From positions 1-64,000 of the forward strand of contig NZ_JAFCKQ010000002.1 in NCBI RefSeq assembly GCF_018130215.1: a stretch of 64,000 bases of DNA. The letters are read 5' to 3'. Source of the stretch: Bradyrhizobium jicamae (lineage in GTDB: Bacteria > Pseudomonadota > Alphaproteobacteria > Rhizobiales > Xanthobacteraceae). A program made the translations under genes and the position numbers. Below the pieces are notes generated by a model. It was not told the origin of the DNA and searched no databases. It saw only the letters and a program-made list of their open reading frames with translations. Positions 17,922 to 26,895 of the stretch are shown one piece after another. Within the stretch, counting starts at the first letter, position 1. Each line of letters begins with the position of its first letter.

Positions 17922-19034
17922 ATGGCATCGGTCACCATCAACCATGTGCGCAAGTCCTACGGCGGGTTCGAGGTGCTGCACGGCATCGACCTCTCCATCG
18001 CCAATGGCGAATTCGTCGTGCTGCTGGGGCCGTCGGGCTGCGGAAAGTCGACGCTGCTGCGGATGGTCGCCGGCCTCGAGCCGATCACCTCGGGCCAGAT
18101 CAGCATCGGCAATGTCGTGGTCAACAATTTGCATCCAAAAGACCGCAACATCGCGATGGTGTTCCAGAACTATGCGCTCTACGCGCATCTGAGCGTGTTC
18201 GACAACATGGCGTTCTCGATGCAGCTCAAGAAGCTTCCGAAGGAGGAGATCAGGCGCAAGGTGGAGTGGGCCGCGTCGATCCTCAACCTGACGCCCTATC
18301 TCGATCGCCAGCCGCGGCAATTGTCCGGCGGCCAGCGTCAGCGGGTGGCGATGGGCCGCGCCATCGTGCGCGATCCGTCCGTGTTCCTGTTCGACGAGCC
18401 GTTGTCGAACCTCGATGCGAAGCTGCGCGTGCAGATGCGGACCGAGATCAAGGAGCTGCATCACAAGCTTTCGACGACGACGATCTATGTCACCCACGAC
18501 CAGATCGAGGCCATGACGATGGCCGACACGATCGTGGTGCTGCGCGACGGCAATATCGAGCAGATCGGCAAGCCCCTCGACATCTACGATCGTCCTGCAA
18601 ACCTGTTCGTCGCCGAGTTCATCGGCTCGCCATCGATGAACTTCCTGTCCGGCGAGGTGGCCAGTGAGGCCGGACGTCCGGTGGTGCGCGCCAATGGCGT
18701 CGCGCTGCCATTGCCTCCCGATGCCAACGTCACCGCAGGGCAGGTCGTGAAGTACGGCATCCGGCCCGAGCATCTGCGGCCGGGCACCGGCACCGCGGGC
18801 ATCCCCGCCAAGGTGTCCGTCGTCGAGCCGACCGGTCCCGAAATTCACATCTACACCGATGTCGGAGGACAGGAGGTCTGCGCCATCACGCAGGAGCGCC
18901 TCGAACTGTCGCCCGACGATGCGATCATGCTTGTCCCCGCCCTCGACAGGATCCGCCTGTTCGACCCGGCGACGGGCAGGGTCATCAGCAACGGCCCCGA
19001 CGAGGCGCGGTCACGCACCCTGATGCGGGCCTAG
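17922..19034 (+). CDS. ABC transporter ATP-binding protein, UgpC/MalK type (module 1)
   Basis: A 370-residue CUT1 ATPase with all canonical motifs: Walker A GPSGCGKST, Q-loop VFQNYALY, signature LSGGQRQR, Walker B FLFDEPLSNLD, and H-loop YVTHDQ. A C-terminal regulatory OB-fold region (from about residue 240) follows, as in MalK and UgpC. It is the only ATPase gene of module 1, so a homodimer is expected, in contrast to the two-ATPase importer of module 2. The ATG at 17922 gives the family N-terminus. Confidence 0.92.
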   Translation: MASVTINHVRKSYGGFEVLHGIDLSIANGEFVVLLGPSGCGKSTLLRMVAGLEPITSGQISIGNVVVNNLHPKDRNIAMVFQNYALYAHLSVFDNMAFSMQLKKLPKEEIRRKVEWAASILNLTPYLDRQPRQLSGGQRQRVAMGRAIVRDPSVFLFDEPLSNLDAKLRVQMRTEIKELHHKLSTTTIYVTHDQIEAMTMADTIVVLRDGNIEQIGKPLDIYDRPANLFVAEFIGSPSMNFLSGEVASEAGRPVVRANGVALPLPPDANVTAGQVVKYGIRPEHLRPGTGTAGIPAKVSVVEPTGPEIHIYTDVGGQEVCAITQERLELSPDDAIMLVPALDRIRLFDPATGRVISNGPDEARSRTLMRA

Positions 19035-19106
19035 TTCGTCGATCGGGCCTTGTTTTCGCGGGCGCACGCAACGCCGCCGCCACGCATAAGAAGCCGGAGG
19101 AACAAC

Positions 19107-20756
19107 ATGGTGGACTACGTCATCGTCGGCGCTGGCTCGGCCGGGTGCGTGCTGGCGAACCGTCTGTCGGCATCTCCGCAGAACCAGGTTGTGCTGCTCG
19201 AGGCAGGTGGCAGGGACACGAATCCGTTCATCCAGATGCCGGCAGGCTACCTTGCACTGATGAAGTCCGGCAGCGTCGATTGGCACTACCACACCGAGCC
19301 GCAGCCTCATCTGAACAATCGCGTGCTGTTCTGGCCGCGCGGAAAAGTGCTGGGCGGATCGAGCGCCATCAACGGTATGGTCTATATCCGCGGCCACGCA
19401 TCCGACTATGACATGTGGGCGCAACTCGGCAATCGCGGCTGGTCATTCGCCGACTGCCTGCCCTATTTCATCCGCTCCGAAGGACGCGAAGCGGGCGCCG
19501 GCGCCTATCACGGCGGCGATGGTCCGTTGCTGACGAGCCGGCTCAAGGAGATCACCCATCCGCTGACCAAGGCCTGGTTTGAAGCCGGCAGGCAGGCGAA
19601 ATTTCCAGCAACGGATGATTTCAACGGCCCCGAGCAGGAGGGCTTCGGCCCGGTCGACAGCACGATCGGAGACAACAGGCGCGCCAGCACGGCCCGTTGC
19701 TTCCTGCATCCGGTGATGCACCGCCCGAACCTCAAGGTGATCACCAAGGCGCTGGCGTCCCGCGTCCTGGTCGAGCGCGGACGCGCCGTCGGCGTCGAGT
19801 ATGTCCGCAATGGCCAGGTCCACACGCTGAGGGCCGAGCGCGAGGTGATCCTGTCGGGCGGCGCGATCAACTCGCCGCAATTGCTTCAATTGTCGGGCAT
19901 CGGTGATGGCGACCACCTGCGACCGCTCGGAATCAAGGTCGTTCACGACCTGAAGGGGGTCGGCCAGAATTTGCAGGATCATCTCGCCTGCGGCGTCAAG
20001 CAGCGCTGCACCCAGCCGATCTCGTTCCTGAAGCACACCAAACCATTGGGGGCCACCAAGGCCTTCATCCAGTATGTGCTGACCAGGACGGGCCCCGCCA
20101 CATCGCACGGCCTGGAGGCGATGGCGTTCCTGAAATCGCAACCCGATCTCGTCGCGCCGGACCTGCAATATTTCTTCGTTCTCCTGATGTACAGCGATCA
20201 TGGCCGCCAGATCACGAACGAGCACGGCTTCATGGCCTATTTCAATATCGCGCGGCCTGAAAGCCGCGGCACCATCATGATCAGATCGGGGGATCCGCAG
20301 CAACATCCCGCGATCCGGCCGAACTACCTGGAGGCGCCGGAGGACGTGCGCAACATGCGGGACGGCATCAAGATCGGCCGGGAGATCGTCGCCCAGAAGG
20401 CGTTCGATCCCTATCGCGGGGACGAGTATGCACCGGGATCTCGTGCGAGGTCGGACGCGGAGATCGACGGCTATGTTCGGCAGACCGCCGAGACAATTTA
20501 TCACCCCGTCGGCACCTGCAAGATGGGATCGGACCCGCTCGCGGTCGTCGATGACCGTCTTCGCGTGCACGGCATCGAAGGGTTGCGGGTCATCGACGCG
20601 TCGATCATGCCGCGATTGGTCTCCGGCAACACCAATGCGCCGACGATCATGATTGCGGAGAAGGGCGCGGACCTCATTCTCGGCCGCCAGCCGCTCGCGG
20701 CGATGGTGAAGCCTGCGGAAGCCGGCAACCGTCAGGCGAGCCCTAGCGTCGCGTGA
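19107..20756 (+). CDS. GMC-family FAD oxidoreductase (choline-dehydrogenase-like)
   Basis: A 549-residue flavoenzyme that oxidises a primary or secondary alcohol. The N-terminal FAD site is [16 protein letters not shown]. The GMC signatures appear as [19 protein letters not shown] and [18 protein letters not shown]. The catalytic histidine lies in HPVGTCKMG near the C-terminus. The start at 19107 has GGAGG eight bases upstream. It closes the rightward arm of module 1, so the alcohol is probably the imported polyol or a derivative and not choline. It overlaps bluB tail-to-tail by 14 bases. Confidence 0.88.
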   Translation: MVDYVIVGAGSAGCVLANRLSASPQNQVVLLEAGGRDTNPFIQMPAGYLALMKSGSVDWHYHTEPQPHLNNRVLFWPRGKVLGGSSAINGMVYIRGHASDYDMWAQLGNRGWSFADCLPYFIRSEGREAGAGAYHGGDGPLLTSRLKEITHPLTKAWFEAGRQAKFPATDDFNGPEQEGFGPVDSTIGDNRRASTARCFLHPVMHRPNLKVITKALASRVLVERGRAVGVEYVRNGQVHTLRAEREVILSGGAINSPQLLQLSGIGDGDHLRPLGIKVVHDLKGVGQNLQDHLACGVKQRCTQPISFLKHTKPLGATKAFIQYVLTRTGPATSHGLEAMAFLKSQPDLVAPDLQYFFVLLMYSDHGRQITNEHGFMAYFNIARPESRGTIMIRSGDPQQHPAIRPNYLEAPEDVRNMRDGIKIGREIVAQKAFDPYRGDEYAPGSRARSDAEIDGYVRQTAETIYHPVGTCKMGSDPLAVVDDRLRVHGIEGLRVIDASIMPRLVSGNTNAPTIMIAEKGADLILGRQPLAAMVKPAEAGNRQASPSVA

Positions 20757-21375
20757 TGAAATCCGCCGTTGCCCTTCGGCATTCCCAGCCGGCCCGCTCG
20801 AGTTCGGGGCTGTCGAATTCCGCCATCGGATAGCCGAGGCAGAGATAGCCCATGAACTTCCACGTCTCCGGCACGCTCAGGATATCGTGCATGCGGGCCG
20901 GGTTCAGGATCGAGACCCAGCCGAGCCCTATTCCCTCGGCGCGCGCGGCAAGCCACATCGAGCAGATGGCTGCGACCACAGAGTATTCCGTCGTCTCCGG
21001 GATCGTTGCACGCCCGAGGCCGTGACCGATATCCGTCGCCTTCTCCGCGAACACGGCCAGATGTCCCGGCGCCTCTTCGAGGCCGGCAAGCTTGAGGCTG
21101 GCGTAGCGCGCGGCGCGCTCGCCCGAGTAGGACCGCAGCGCATCGGCATTGCACGCCTTGAAGTCCTCGATCACGGCCTGACGCCTCGCTTTGTCGTCGA
21201 CGATGACGAAACGCCATGGCTGGCTCAAGCCGACCGATGGAGAGAGGCACGCGATCTCGATCAGCCCTTCCAGCGTGCCGGCAGGCAGCGGGTCAGGACG
21301 AAAACGTCGCACGTCGCGGCGCCACACGAACAGGTCGTGCAGTTGCCGGCGAAACGTGTCGTCGAACGTGATCAT
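20743..21375 (-). CDS. bluB: 5,6-dimethylbenzimidazole synthase
   Basis: A 210-residue nitroreductase-fold enzyme that breaks down reduced FMN with oxygen to make 5,6-dimethylbenzimidazole, the lower ligand of cobalamin. BluB hallmarks are RRDVRRFRPDPLP near the N-terminus, SPSVGLSQPWRFV, and the family C-terminus with MGYLCLGYP. It precedes cobP on no shared start but lies 17 bases downstream of it, probably in one leftward operon. Confidence 0.92.
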   Translation of the reverse strand: MITFDDTFRRQLHDLFVWRRDVRRFRPDPLPAGTLEGLIEIACLSPSVGLSQPWRFVIVDDKARRQAVIEDFKACNADALRSYSGERAARYASLKLAGLEEAPGHLAVFAEKATDIGHGLGRATIPETTEYSVVAAICSMWLAARAEGIGLGWVSILNPARMHDILSVPETWKFMGYLCLGYPMAEFDSPELERAGWECRRATADFITRR

Positions 21376-21392
21376 ATGTGCAGCCGATCGTC

Positions 21393-21896
21393 CTATTTGA
21401 GCTTCATCGGCAGACCCGATACAATGAACTCCACCTCGTCCGCAACGCCGGCGATCTGCTGGTTGATCAGGCCGGCTGCGTCGCGGAAGATTCGCGCCAA
21501 TGCGTTATCGGGCACGATGCCGAGCCCGACCTCGTTGGTCACGAGGATGACGGGGCTGCGCTGGCGCGCAAGCGTCTCGACCAGCCCATCCGTCTGTTTC
21601 GACCAGTCGAGCCCCGCGTGCAGCAAATTGGATAGCCACAAGGTGAGGCAGTCGACGAGCCTGGCGCCGCCACCATCGGTGTCGATCAGGGCCTGCGCGA
21701 GGTCGAGCGGCGTCTCGCGCTCGATCCAGTCATTACCGCGGCGCGCACGGTGCCGCGCGATCCTTTCAGCCATTTCGGTATCGAGCGCTTCCGCTGTGGC
21801 GACGTAGACAGGCCGGCCTGGAAAGCTGCGCGCACGGTTCTCCGCACGCAAGCTCTTGCCGGATCGGGCTCCCCCCGTGATCAATATGATGGCCAT
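21393..21896 (-). CDS. cobP: adenosylcobinamide kinase / adenosylcobinamide-phosphate guanylyltransferase
   Basis: A 167-residue bifunctional enzyme (CobP/CobU). It phosphorylates adenosylcobinamide and then adds GMP, giving the activated form for lower-loop assembly. Walker A is GGARSGKS at residues 8-15; the family also has VYVATAEALD with the conserved HRARRG histidine and DCLTLWLSNLL. The start at 21896 has GGAG five bases upstream; an open frame continues about 105 codons further but is repeat-derived sequence. It is followed by bluB on the same strand. Confidence 0.93.
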   Translation of the reverse strand: MAIILITGGARSGKSLRAENRARSFPGRPVYVATAEALDTEMAERIARHRARRGNDWIERETPLDLAQALIDTDGGGARLVDCLTLWLSNLLHAGLDWSKQTDGLVETLARQRSPVILVTNEVGLGIVPDNALARIFRDAAGLINQQIAGVADEVEFIVSGLPMKLK

Positions 21897-21918
21897 GGTG
21901 TCTCCGCCTGCGCCAGCA

Positions 21919-22022
21919 CTAGAGCTATTTCCGTTCCGATGGAATCGGATCGGAGCTCTAGACTCTTGTTTTGACGTATTTTCTTCACGCGAACCGGTAC
22001 CCACTTCGCTCGAAAACGCTCT
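21919..22022. repeat. Bradyrhizobium-type interspersed palindromic element
   Basis: An approximately 104-base element between cobP and cobD. Its left half is a long hairpin: outer arms CTAGAGCT (21919-21926) and AGCTCTAG (21954-21961), inner arms CCGTTCCGAT and ATCGGATCGG with one mismatch. The right half (to about 22022) ends in GCTCGAAAACGCTCT. From memory this is a dispersed non-coding repeat, very common in Bradyrhizobium and relatives. It is probably mobilised in trans or a relic; it encodes nothing. Confidence 0.65.
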
Positions 22023-22124
22023 AACCACCAATCGCGGGCAAAACAAAGCCGAAATCGATGGAAATGGGGCTTGCCTTCGGCGCTCATTCTTGCGCAACAG
22101 GGCAAAGCCGGCGGGAGACTGCGC

Positions 22125-23066
22125 GTGGGATTTGCGGGAGCGATGGTGGTGGCGATGCTGGTGGACGCCCTGTTGGGGTGGCCCGCGCGCCTGTTCGCGC
22201 TTTTCGGTCACCCCGTGACCTGGCTCGGCCGGTTGATCAAGGGGCTGGACTCCAGCTGGAACCGGTCTTCAGATGCGTCGGCATTGCGGCGTGCCGCCGG
22301 TGCCGCTGCTGCGCTGTTGATGATCGCGCTGGCCGCGTCCATCGCTTGGGCGCTTCAGGCGCTGCTTGCTCCTGGATGGACGCGTATCGTCGTGGTCGGG
22401 CTGCTCGCCTGGCCGCTGGTGGCGTTGCGTTCGCTGTACGACCACGTGGCCGCGGTCGCGAATCCACTGCAAGCAGGGGATGTCGCGGGCGCGCGTTTGG
22501 CCGTCGCGCAGATCGTCGGCCGCGATCCCGCAACCCTCGACGAGGCCGGTATCGCGCGTGCGGCGATCGAGAGCCTCGCCGAGAATGCCTCAGATGGCAT
22601 CGTGGCGCCGGTGTTTTGGGGGGCTGTGTTCGGTCTGCCCGGAATTGCAGCCTACAAGGCCATCAACACGCTCGATTCCATGATAGGTCACCGCACCGAA
22701 CGGCACGAAGCCTTCGGCTGGGCGGCCGCGCGCGTCGATGACGTCGCGAATTTCATACCCGCGCGCTTCACCGGGATTCTTTTCGCGCTGCTGGGAGCGC
22801 GACCGTCGGACGCGGTCGCGTGCATGGCGCGCGATGCGGGCCGTCATCGCTCGATCAATGCCGGCTGGCCGGAAGCGGCCATGGCCGGCGCGCTCGGTGT
22901 ACGGCTCAGCGGACCGCGCACCTACCATGGCAGCGTCTCGAACGAGCCCTGGCTGAATGAGGGCGCACGCGATCCGCGGGCCGCGGACATTCAGCAAGGA
23001 CTGAAACTCTATCGCCGCGCCATGCTGCTGCTGGCCGGCGTGCTTGCTATGCTGGCTTTCGCATGA
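22125..23066 (+). CDS. cobD: adenosylcobinamide-phosphate synthase (membrane)
   Basis: A 313-residue integral membrane protein of the CobD/CbiB family, which attaches aminopropanol (or its phosphate) to adenosylcobyric acid. Family features: LLGWPARLFALFGHPVTWLG at the N-terminus, ESLAENASDGIVAP, and ARVDDVANFIPARFTG. A GTG start at 22125 is preferred because GGGAG lies seven bases upstream; TTG at 22071 and ATG at 22143 are alternatives. The stop overlaps the cobC start by four bases. Confidence 0.9.
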   Translation: MGFAGAMVVAMLVDALLGWPARLFALFGHPVTWLGRLIKGLDSSWNRSSDASALRRAAGAAAALLMIALAASIAWALQALLAPGWTRIVVVGLLAWPLVALRSLYDHVAAVANPLQAGDVAGARLAVAQIVGRDPATLDEAGIARAAIESLAENASDGIVAPVFWGAVFGLPGIAAYKAINTLDSMIGHRTERHEAFGWAAARVDDVANFIPARFTGILFALLGARPSDAVACMARDAGRHRSINAGWPEAAMAGALGVRLSGPRTYHGSVSNEPWLNEGARDPRAADIQQGLKLYRRAMLLLAGVLAMLAFA

Positions 23067-24043
23067 AGGAGAATGGCATGCGCGAGCATGGCGGGAACAT
23101 CGATCTGGCCGTGCAGCATTTCGGCGGTCGCGCCGAGGACTGGATCGACCTGTCGACCGGAATCAACCGACAGCCTTATCCTATGGGTGAGGTGGCGCTC
23201 GGGCATTGGGCCAATCTGCCGTCGCGATCCGGGATCGATTCGCTTCACCGGGCCGCGCAGCAGGCCTACGCCACCCGCGCGCCGATCCTGGCGATAGGGG
23301 GCGCGCAGGCGGCGATTCAGCTGCTGCCGCAGCTTGCGGCGCGCGGCCGGGCCCGGATCCTTGCGCCGACCTATAACGAGTATGGGGCGGCTCTCGAGGC
23401 TGCGGGCTGGGAGGTGGCCGAGGTCTCCGATCTCGAAGAACTCGCCGGAGCCGATCTCGCCGTGGTCTGCAATCCCAACAATCCCGACGGAAGACGCCAG
23501 AGTGCAAGCGGGTTGCTCGCGCTCCTGCCGCGCGTCGGCCGGCTCGTGGTCGACGAAAGCTTTGCCGACGCCGTTGCCGGTCTGTCGGTCACGCCCGAGG
23601 CCGGTCGGCCGGGTCTCCTGGTCCTGCGATCGTTCGGAAAATTCTATGGTCTGGCCGGGTTGCGGCTCGGCTTTGTGCTCGGCCACGAGGCGGATATCGC
23701 AAGGCTGGCCGCAATGGCGGGTCCTTGGCCGATCTCGGGGCCTGCAATCGCGGTCGGACGGCGTGCATTGCTCGACCGCGATTGGGCCGATGCGACAATG
23801 CGGCGCCTCGACCGTGATAGCCTGCGCATGGATGCCGAGGTGCAATGGCAAGGCTGGCAACTCGTCGGAGGTACGCCGCTCTTCCGCCTCTATGACACCA
23901 GCGACGCATCGGCCGCTCAGGAAAAGCTCGGGCATCGTCAAATATGGTCGCGTGTCTTTGCACGAAACCGAGGGTGGCTGCGGCTCGGCCTTCCCGGCGA
24001 CGAGACAGAGTGGTCGCGCCTTGCCGCAGCGCTCGGGCGTTGA
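23063..24043 (+). CDS. cobC: threonine-phosphate decarboxylase
   Basis: A 326-residue PLP enzyme of the class I aminotransferase fold. It decarboxylates L-threonine O-3-phosphate to the aminopropanol phosphate used by CobD. The family start HGGNIDLAVQHFG, the VVCNPNNPDGR segment, and the PLP lysine in RSFGKFYGLAGLRLG are visible. It is translationally coupled to cobD. The ATG at 23063 or the one five codons on could be used. It faces cobQ with an 8-base gap. Confidence 0.9.
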   Translation: MKENGMREHGGNIDLAVQHFGGRAEDWIDLSTGINRQPYPMGEVALGHWANLPSRSGIDSLHRAAQQAYATRAPILAIGGAQAAIQLLPQLAARGRARILAPTYNEYGAALEAAGWEVAEVSDLEELAGADLAVVCNPNNPDGRRQSASGLLALLPRVGRLVVDESFADAVAGLSVTPEAGRPGLLVLRSFGKFYGLAGLRLGFVLGHEADIARLAAMAGPWPISGPAIAVGRRALLDRDWADATMRRLDRDSLRMDAEVQWQGWQLVGGTPLFRLYDTSDASAAQEKLGHRQIWSRVFARNRGWLRLGLPGDETEWSRLAAALGR

Positions 24044-24051
24044 ACCTCTCC

Positions 24052-25500
24052 TCAGCGCGCCATCGCCAGCAAGCCTTCGACGTCGAGATGCGCGTCGATA
24101 TGGTCTGCAAGCGCATCGAGCGCACCCTCGACCCTCGGGCGATAGCCCTGGTCTGTTGCCGGAATGTGCATCTGCGCAAGGAACGCCTTGCGAAAATTGT
24201 CCGACGTGAACAGGCCGTGCAGATAGCTGCCGTGCACCCGGCCGTCAGCGGAAATCGCTCCCTCCGGCGCACCGTCTATGCTGGCGAACGGCCGCGCGCG
24301 GTCCGGTCCGTCGGTATGGCCAATGTGAATCTCATACGCGTCGATCGGCTGGTCGGTGCGGGCGTGAACGGCCTTGGCGCGCGTCAGCGTCTTCTGGGCG
24401 CTCATGACCGTCTTGACGTCGAGAAGTCCGAGACCCGGCGTTTCTCCTGCCGGTCCCTCGATGCCGTCGGGATCCGCCACGCTGCTCCCAAGCATCTGGT
24501 ATCCACCGCAGACACCGAGCACATGACCGCCGCGGCGGTGATGCGCGAGGAGGTCGATGTCCCAGCCCTGTGCGCGAAGGAACGCCAGATCGCCGCGGGT
24601 CGACTTCGAACCGGGAATGACGACGAGTCTGACGTCACCCGGAATCGCTTCCCCGGGGCGGACCATCACGAGATCAACCCCGGGCTCGAGCTTGAGCGGA
24701 TCAAGATCATCGAAATTGGCAATCCGCGACAGCGCTAGGAACGCGATCCGGCATTGGCCCGGTTTGCGCGCATCGCCAAGTCCGAGCGCGTCCTCGGCAG
24801 GAAGCTCGTTCGCGCGGGAGAAATAGGGCAGCACGCCAAAGCCGCGCCACGAGGTCCTGGTCTCGATCAAGCGATAGCCGTCGTCGAACAGCGTCGGATC
24901 GCCACGGAACTTGTTGATGATGAAGCCGCGGATCATCGCGGCATCCTCCGGATCGATCACCGTCTTGATGCCGACGAGCTGCGCGATGACGCCGCCTCGG
25001 TCGATGTCGCCGACCACCACGACCGGTACGTCGGCCTTGCGGGCAAAGCCCATATTGGCGATGTCGGACTTGCGTAGATTGACTTCCGCAGGGCTGCCGG
25101 CGCCCTCGACGAGAACGAGATCGGCGCGCGTCTTCAGGCGACCGAAACTCTCGAGCACCGCCCCCATCAGCGACGGCTTCATCGCGGCATAGTCACGCGC
25201 CCGCGCGGTCGCTATCCTGCGTCCCTGCACGATGACCTGCGCGCCGATGTCGGTCTCCGGCTTCAGCAACACGGGATTCATGTCGGTGTGCGGTTCGACG
25301 CCGGCGGCGAGCGCCTGCAATGCCTGGGCGCGGCCGATCTCGCCACCATCGACGGTCACGGCCGCGTTGTTCGACATGTTCTGCGGCTTGAACGGAAGCA
25401 CCCGTAAGCCGCGACGCGTGGCGGCGCGCGCCAGGCCCGCGACAATGAGCGATTTGCCCACGTCCGAGCCCGCTCCCTGGATCATCAACGCGCTTGCCAT
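24052..25500 (-). CDS. cobQ: cobyric acid synthase
   Basis: A 482-residue glutamine- and ATP-dependent amidotransferase that amidates four side chains of adenosylcobyrinic acid a,c-diamide. The N-terminal P-loop-like motif [15 protein letters not shown] and [12 protein letters not shown] define the synthetase half. The glutaminase half has the nucleophilic cysteine in [11 protein letters not shown] and an HGSYLHGLF histidine. It lies 15 bases downstream of cobO on the same strand. Confidence 0.95.
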   Translation of the reverse strand: MASALMIQGAGSDVGKSLIVAGLARAATRRGLRVLPFKPQNMSNNAAVTVDGGEIGRAQALQALAAGVEPHTDMNPVLLKPETDIGAQVIVQGRRIATARARDYAAMKPSLMGAVLESFGRLKTRADLVLVEGAGSPAEVNLRKSDIANMGFARKADVPVVVVGDIDRGGVIAQLVGIKTVIDPEDAAMIRGFIINKFRGDPTLFDDGYRLIETRTSWRGFGVLPYFSRANELPAEDALGLGDARKPGQCRIAFLALSRIANFDDLDPLKLEPGVDLVMVRPGEAIPGDVRLVVIPGSKSTRGDLAFLRAQGWDIDLLAHHRRGGHVLGVCGGYQMLGSSVADPDGIEGPAGETPGLGLLDVKTVMSAQKTLTRAKAVHARTDQPIDAYEIHIGHTDGPDRARPFASIDGAPEGAISADGRVHGSYLHGLFTSDNFRKAFLAQMHIPATDQGYRPRVEGALDALADHIDAHLDVEGLLAMAR

Positions 25501-25515
25501 CGTATCGTCGCCGGA

Positions 25516-26172
25516 TCAGAACTCGACGCCAGGCTGCGCCTTGATACCGGAGCGGAACGGATGCTTCACCAGCGTCATCTCGGTGACGAGATCGGCGATC
25601 TCGATCAACTCCTCCTTGGCGTTGCGCCCGGTCAGGACGACATGCGTCATCGGAGGCTTCGCTGATGTCAGGAAGTCGACCACTTCGGTGATGTCGAGAT
25701 AGTCGTAGCGAAGGGCGATGTTGATCTCGTCGAGCACCACCATGCGCAAGGCGGGATCGGCGATCAGCTCCTTGGCCTTTTCCCAGCCGGCGCGGGCGGC
25801 GGCCACGTCGCGGGCGCGGTCCTGGGTTTCCCAGGTGAAGCCTTCGCCCATCGCGTGGAACTGGCAGAGGTCGCCGAAATGCGCGGTGAGCAGGCGCCGC
25901 TCGCCGGTATCCCATGCGCCCTTGATGAACTGTACCACCGCGCAGGGAAAGCCGTGCGCGACACAGCGGACGATCATGCCGAAGGCGGAGGATGATTTTC
26001 CCTTGCCGGCGCCGGTGTGGACGATGATGAGCCCCTTCTCGCCGCTCTTGGTCGCCATGATCCGATCGCGCGCGGCTTTCTTTTTTGCCATTTTCTCGGC
26101 GTGGCGCGCATCGGACGAAAGCTCGGAAATGACGACGTTCTCGCTGTCTGCGGCATCCCGTTCGGCGGTCAT
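25516..26172 (-). CDS. cobO: cob(I)yrinic acid a,c-diamide adenosyltransferase
   Basis: A 218-residue CobA/CobO-type adenosyltransferase that adds the 5'-deoxyadenosyl group to cob(I)yrinic acid a,c-diamide or other corrinoids. The P-loop is VHTGAGKGKSSSAFG. VVLDEINIALRY and HVVLTGRNA are family motifs. The start at 26172 has AGGA eight bases upstream; reading further back runs antisense through the riboswitch region. It is transcribed away from the riboswitch, which is on the opposite strand. Confidence 0.94.
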   Translation of the reverse strand: MTAERDAADSENVVISELSSDARHAEKMAKKKAARDRIMATKSGEKGLIIVHTGAGKGKSSSAFGMIVRCVAHGFPCAVVQFIKGAWDTGERRLLTAHFGDLCQFHAMGEGFTWETQDRARDVAAARAGWEKAKELIADPALRMVVLDEINIALRYDYLDITEVVDFLTSAKPPMTHVVLTGRNAKEELIEIADLVTEMTLVKHPFRSGIKAQPGVEF

Positions 26173-26214
26173 CTGGCGCGTCCTTTGGCTTGACAAGTTG
26201 CAGGCCAGAGCAAA

Positions 26215-26425
26215 TGGTGGCCCGGCGTTGGTTCCTGTCCTACGACAGGCGAAGAGGGAATGCGATAGGGCACAAATCGCGAGATTTGGGCCCGAAAAGC
26301 AGCCGCCCCCGCGACCGTGACCGGAGAGATGCCCGAAGCCACTGGTCCCGAAAGGGATCGGGAAGGCGGGGATCGAAGGGAAAACCCTGCTCCGCAAGCC
26401 GGGAGACCTGCCAGCGCGATGTCAA
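26215..26425 (+). ncRNA. cobalamin (AdoCbl) riboswitch
   Basis: The stretch carries the conserved cobalamin-riboswitch parts in order: a GGTTCC/GACAGGCGAAGAGGGAA entry, GCAGCCGCCCCCGCGACCGTGA, GCCACTG, GGGAAGGCGG, and the B12 box AGCCGGGAGACCTGCC at 26397-26412. It lies on the plus strand 100 bases before the DUF1636 gene that heads the cobW-cobN-cobGHIJ run. High adenosylcobalamin should lower expression. A TTGACA at 26190-26195 is a plausible -35 for its transcript; no good -10 is seen. Ends are approximate. Confidence 0.92.
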
Positions 26426-26488
26426 GACCGGCGGACGGGGTGTTCCGCGACGGGGAAACGGGCTCGCTTCTCACGGGTTCGTGCGCCT

Positions 26489-26523
26489 CATCGCCTCCCG
26501 CTGTCTATCCTGGAAGGGCGATG
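26489..26523 (+). promoter_or_regulatory. start-codon-sequestering hairpin downstream of riboswitch
   Basis: CATCGCC (26489-26495) is the exact complement of GGCGATG (26517-26523), which includes the ATG of the DUF1636 gene. The purine-rich ribosome site GGAAGGG lies in the loop and stem edge. Folding would hide the start codon, which fits riboswitch control at translation initiation. Confidence 0.5.
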
Positions 26524-26895
26524 ACCGTCACACTTCACGTCTGTATTACCTGCCGTGCGGGCCAAACGCTGGAAGAGGGCGAGACCACGCCCGGTGCGCG
26601 GTTGCACGCCGCCATCCGCGACGCCGGCGTGCCCGATAGCGTCAACCTGGTTCCGGTCGAATGCCTGTCGGCCTGCAATCAAGGCTGCTCGGTCGCGCTC
26701 AGCGCGGCGGGCCGGTGGTCCTACGTCTATGGCCGCCTGTCGGAAGCCAACGCGCGCGACGTGATTGCCGGTGCGACAGCCTACGCGGCGGCACCTGACG
26801 GCATCGTGCCCTGGCGCAGCCGGCCCGAGATCTTCCGCAAGCAATCGCTTGCCCGCATTCCCCCTATTCCTGTCGTGCCGGAGGCCGCTGAATGA
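26521..26895 (+). CDS. DUF1636 family metal-binding (2Fe-2S thioredoxin-like) protein
   Basis: A 124-residue protein with cysteines at 8, 11, 48, 52 and 56 (CITC, then CLSACNQGC), the pattern of thioredoxin-like 2Fe-2S ferredoxins. DUF1636 members are found next to cobW and cobN in alphaproteobacteria. Their exact job is unproven; electron or metal delivery during cobalt insertion is a guess. The ATG at 26521 has GGAAGGG just upstream and lies in the hairpin at 26489-26523. The stop overlaps cobW by four bases. Confidence 0.8.
   Translation: MTVTLHVCITCRAGQTLEEGETTPGARLHAAIRDAGVPDSVNLVPVECLSACNQGCSVALSAAGRWSYVYGRLSEANARDVIAGATAYAAAPDGIVPWRSRPEIFRKQSLARIPPIPVVPEAAE

Noticed and set aside
21897..22211. 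N-terminal extension of cobP by about 105 codons
   Set aside because: The extension translates the interspersed repeat and antisense of cobD; the ATG at 21896 gives the exact family N-terminus with a ribosome site.
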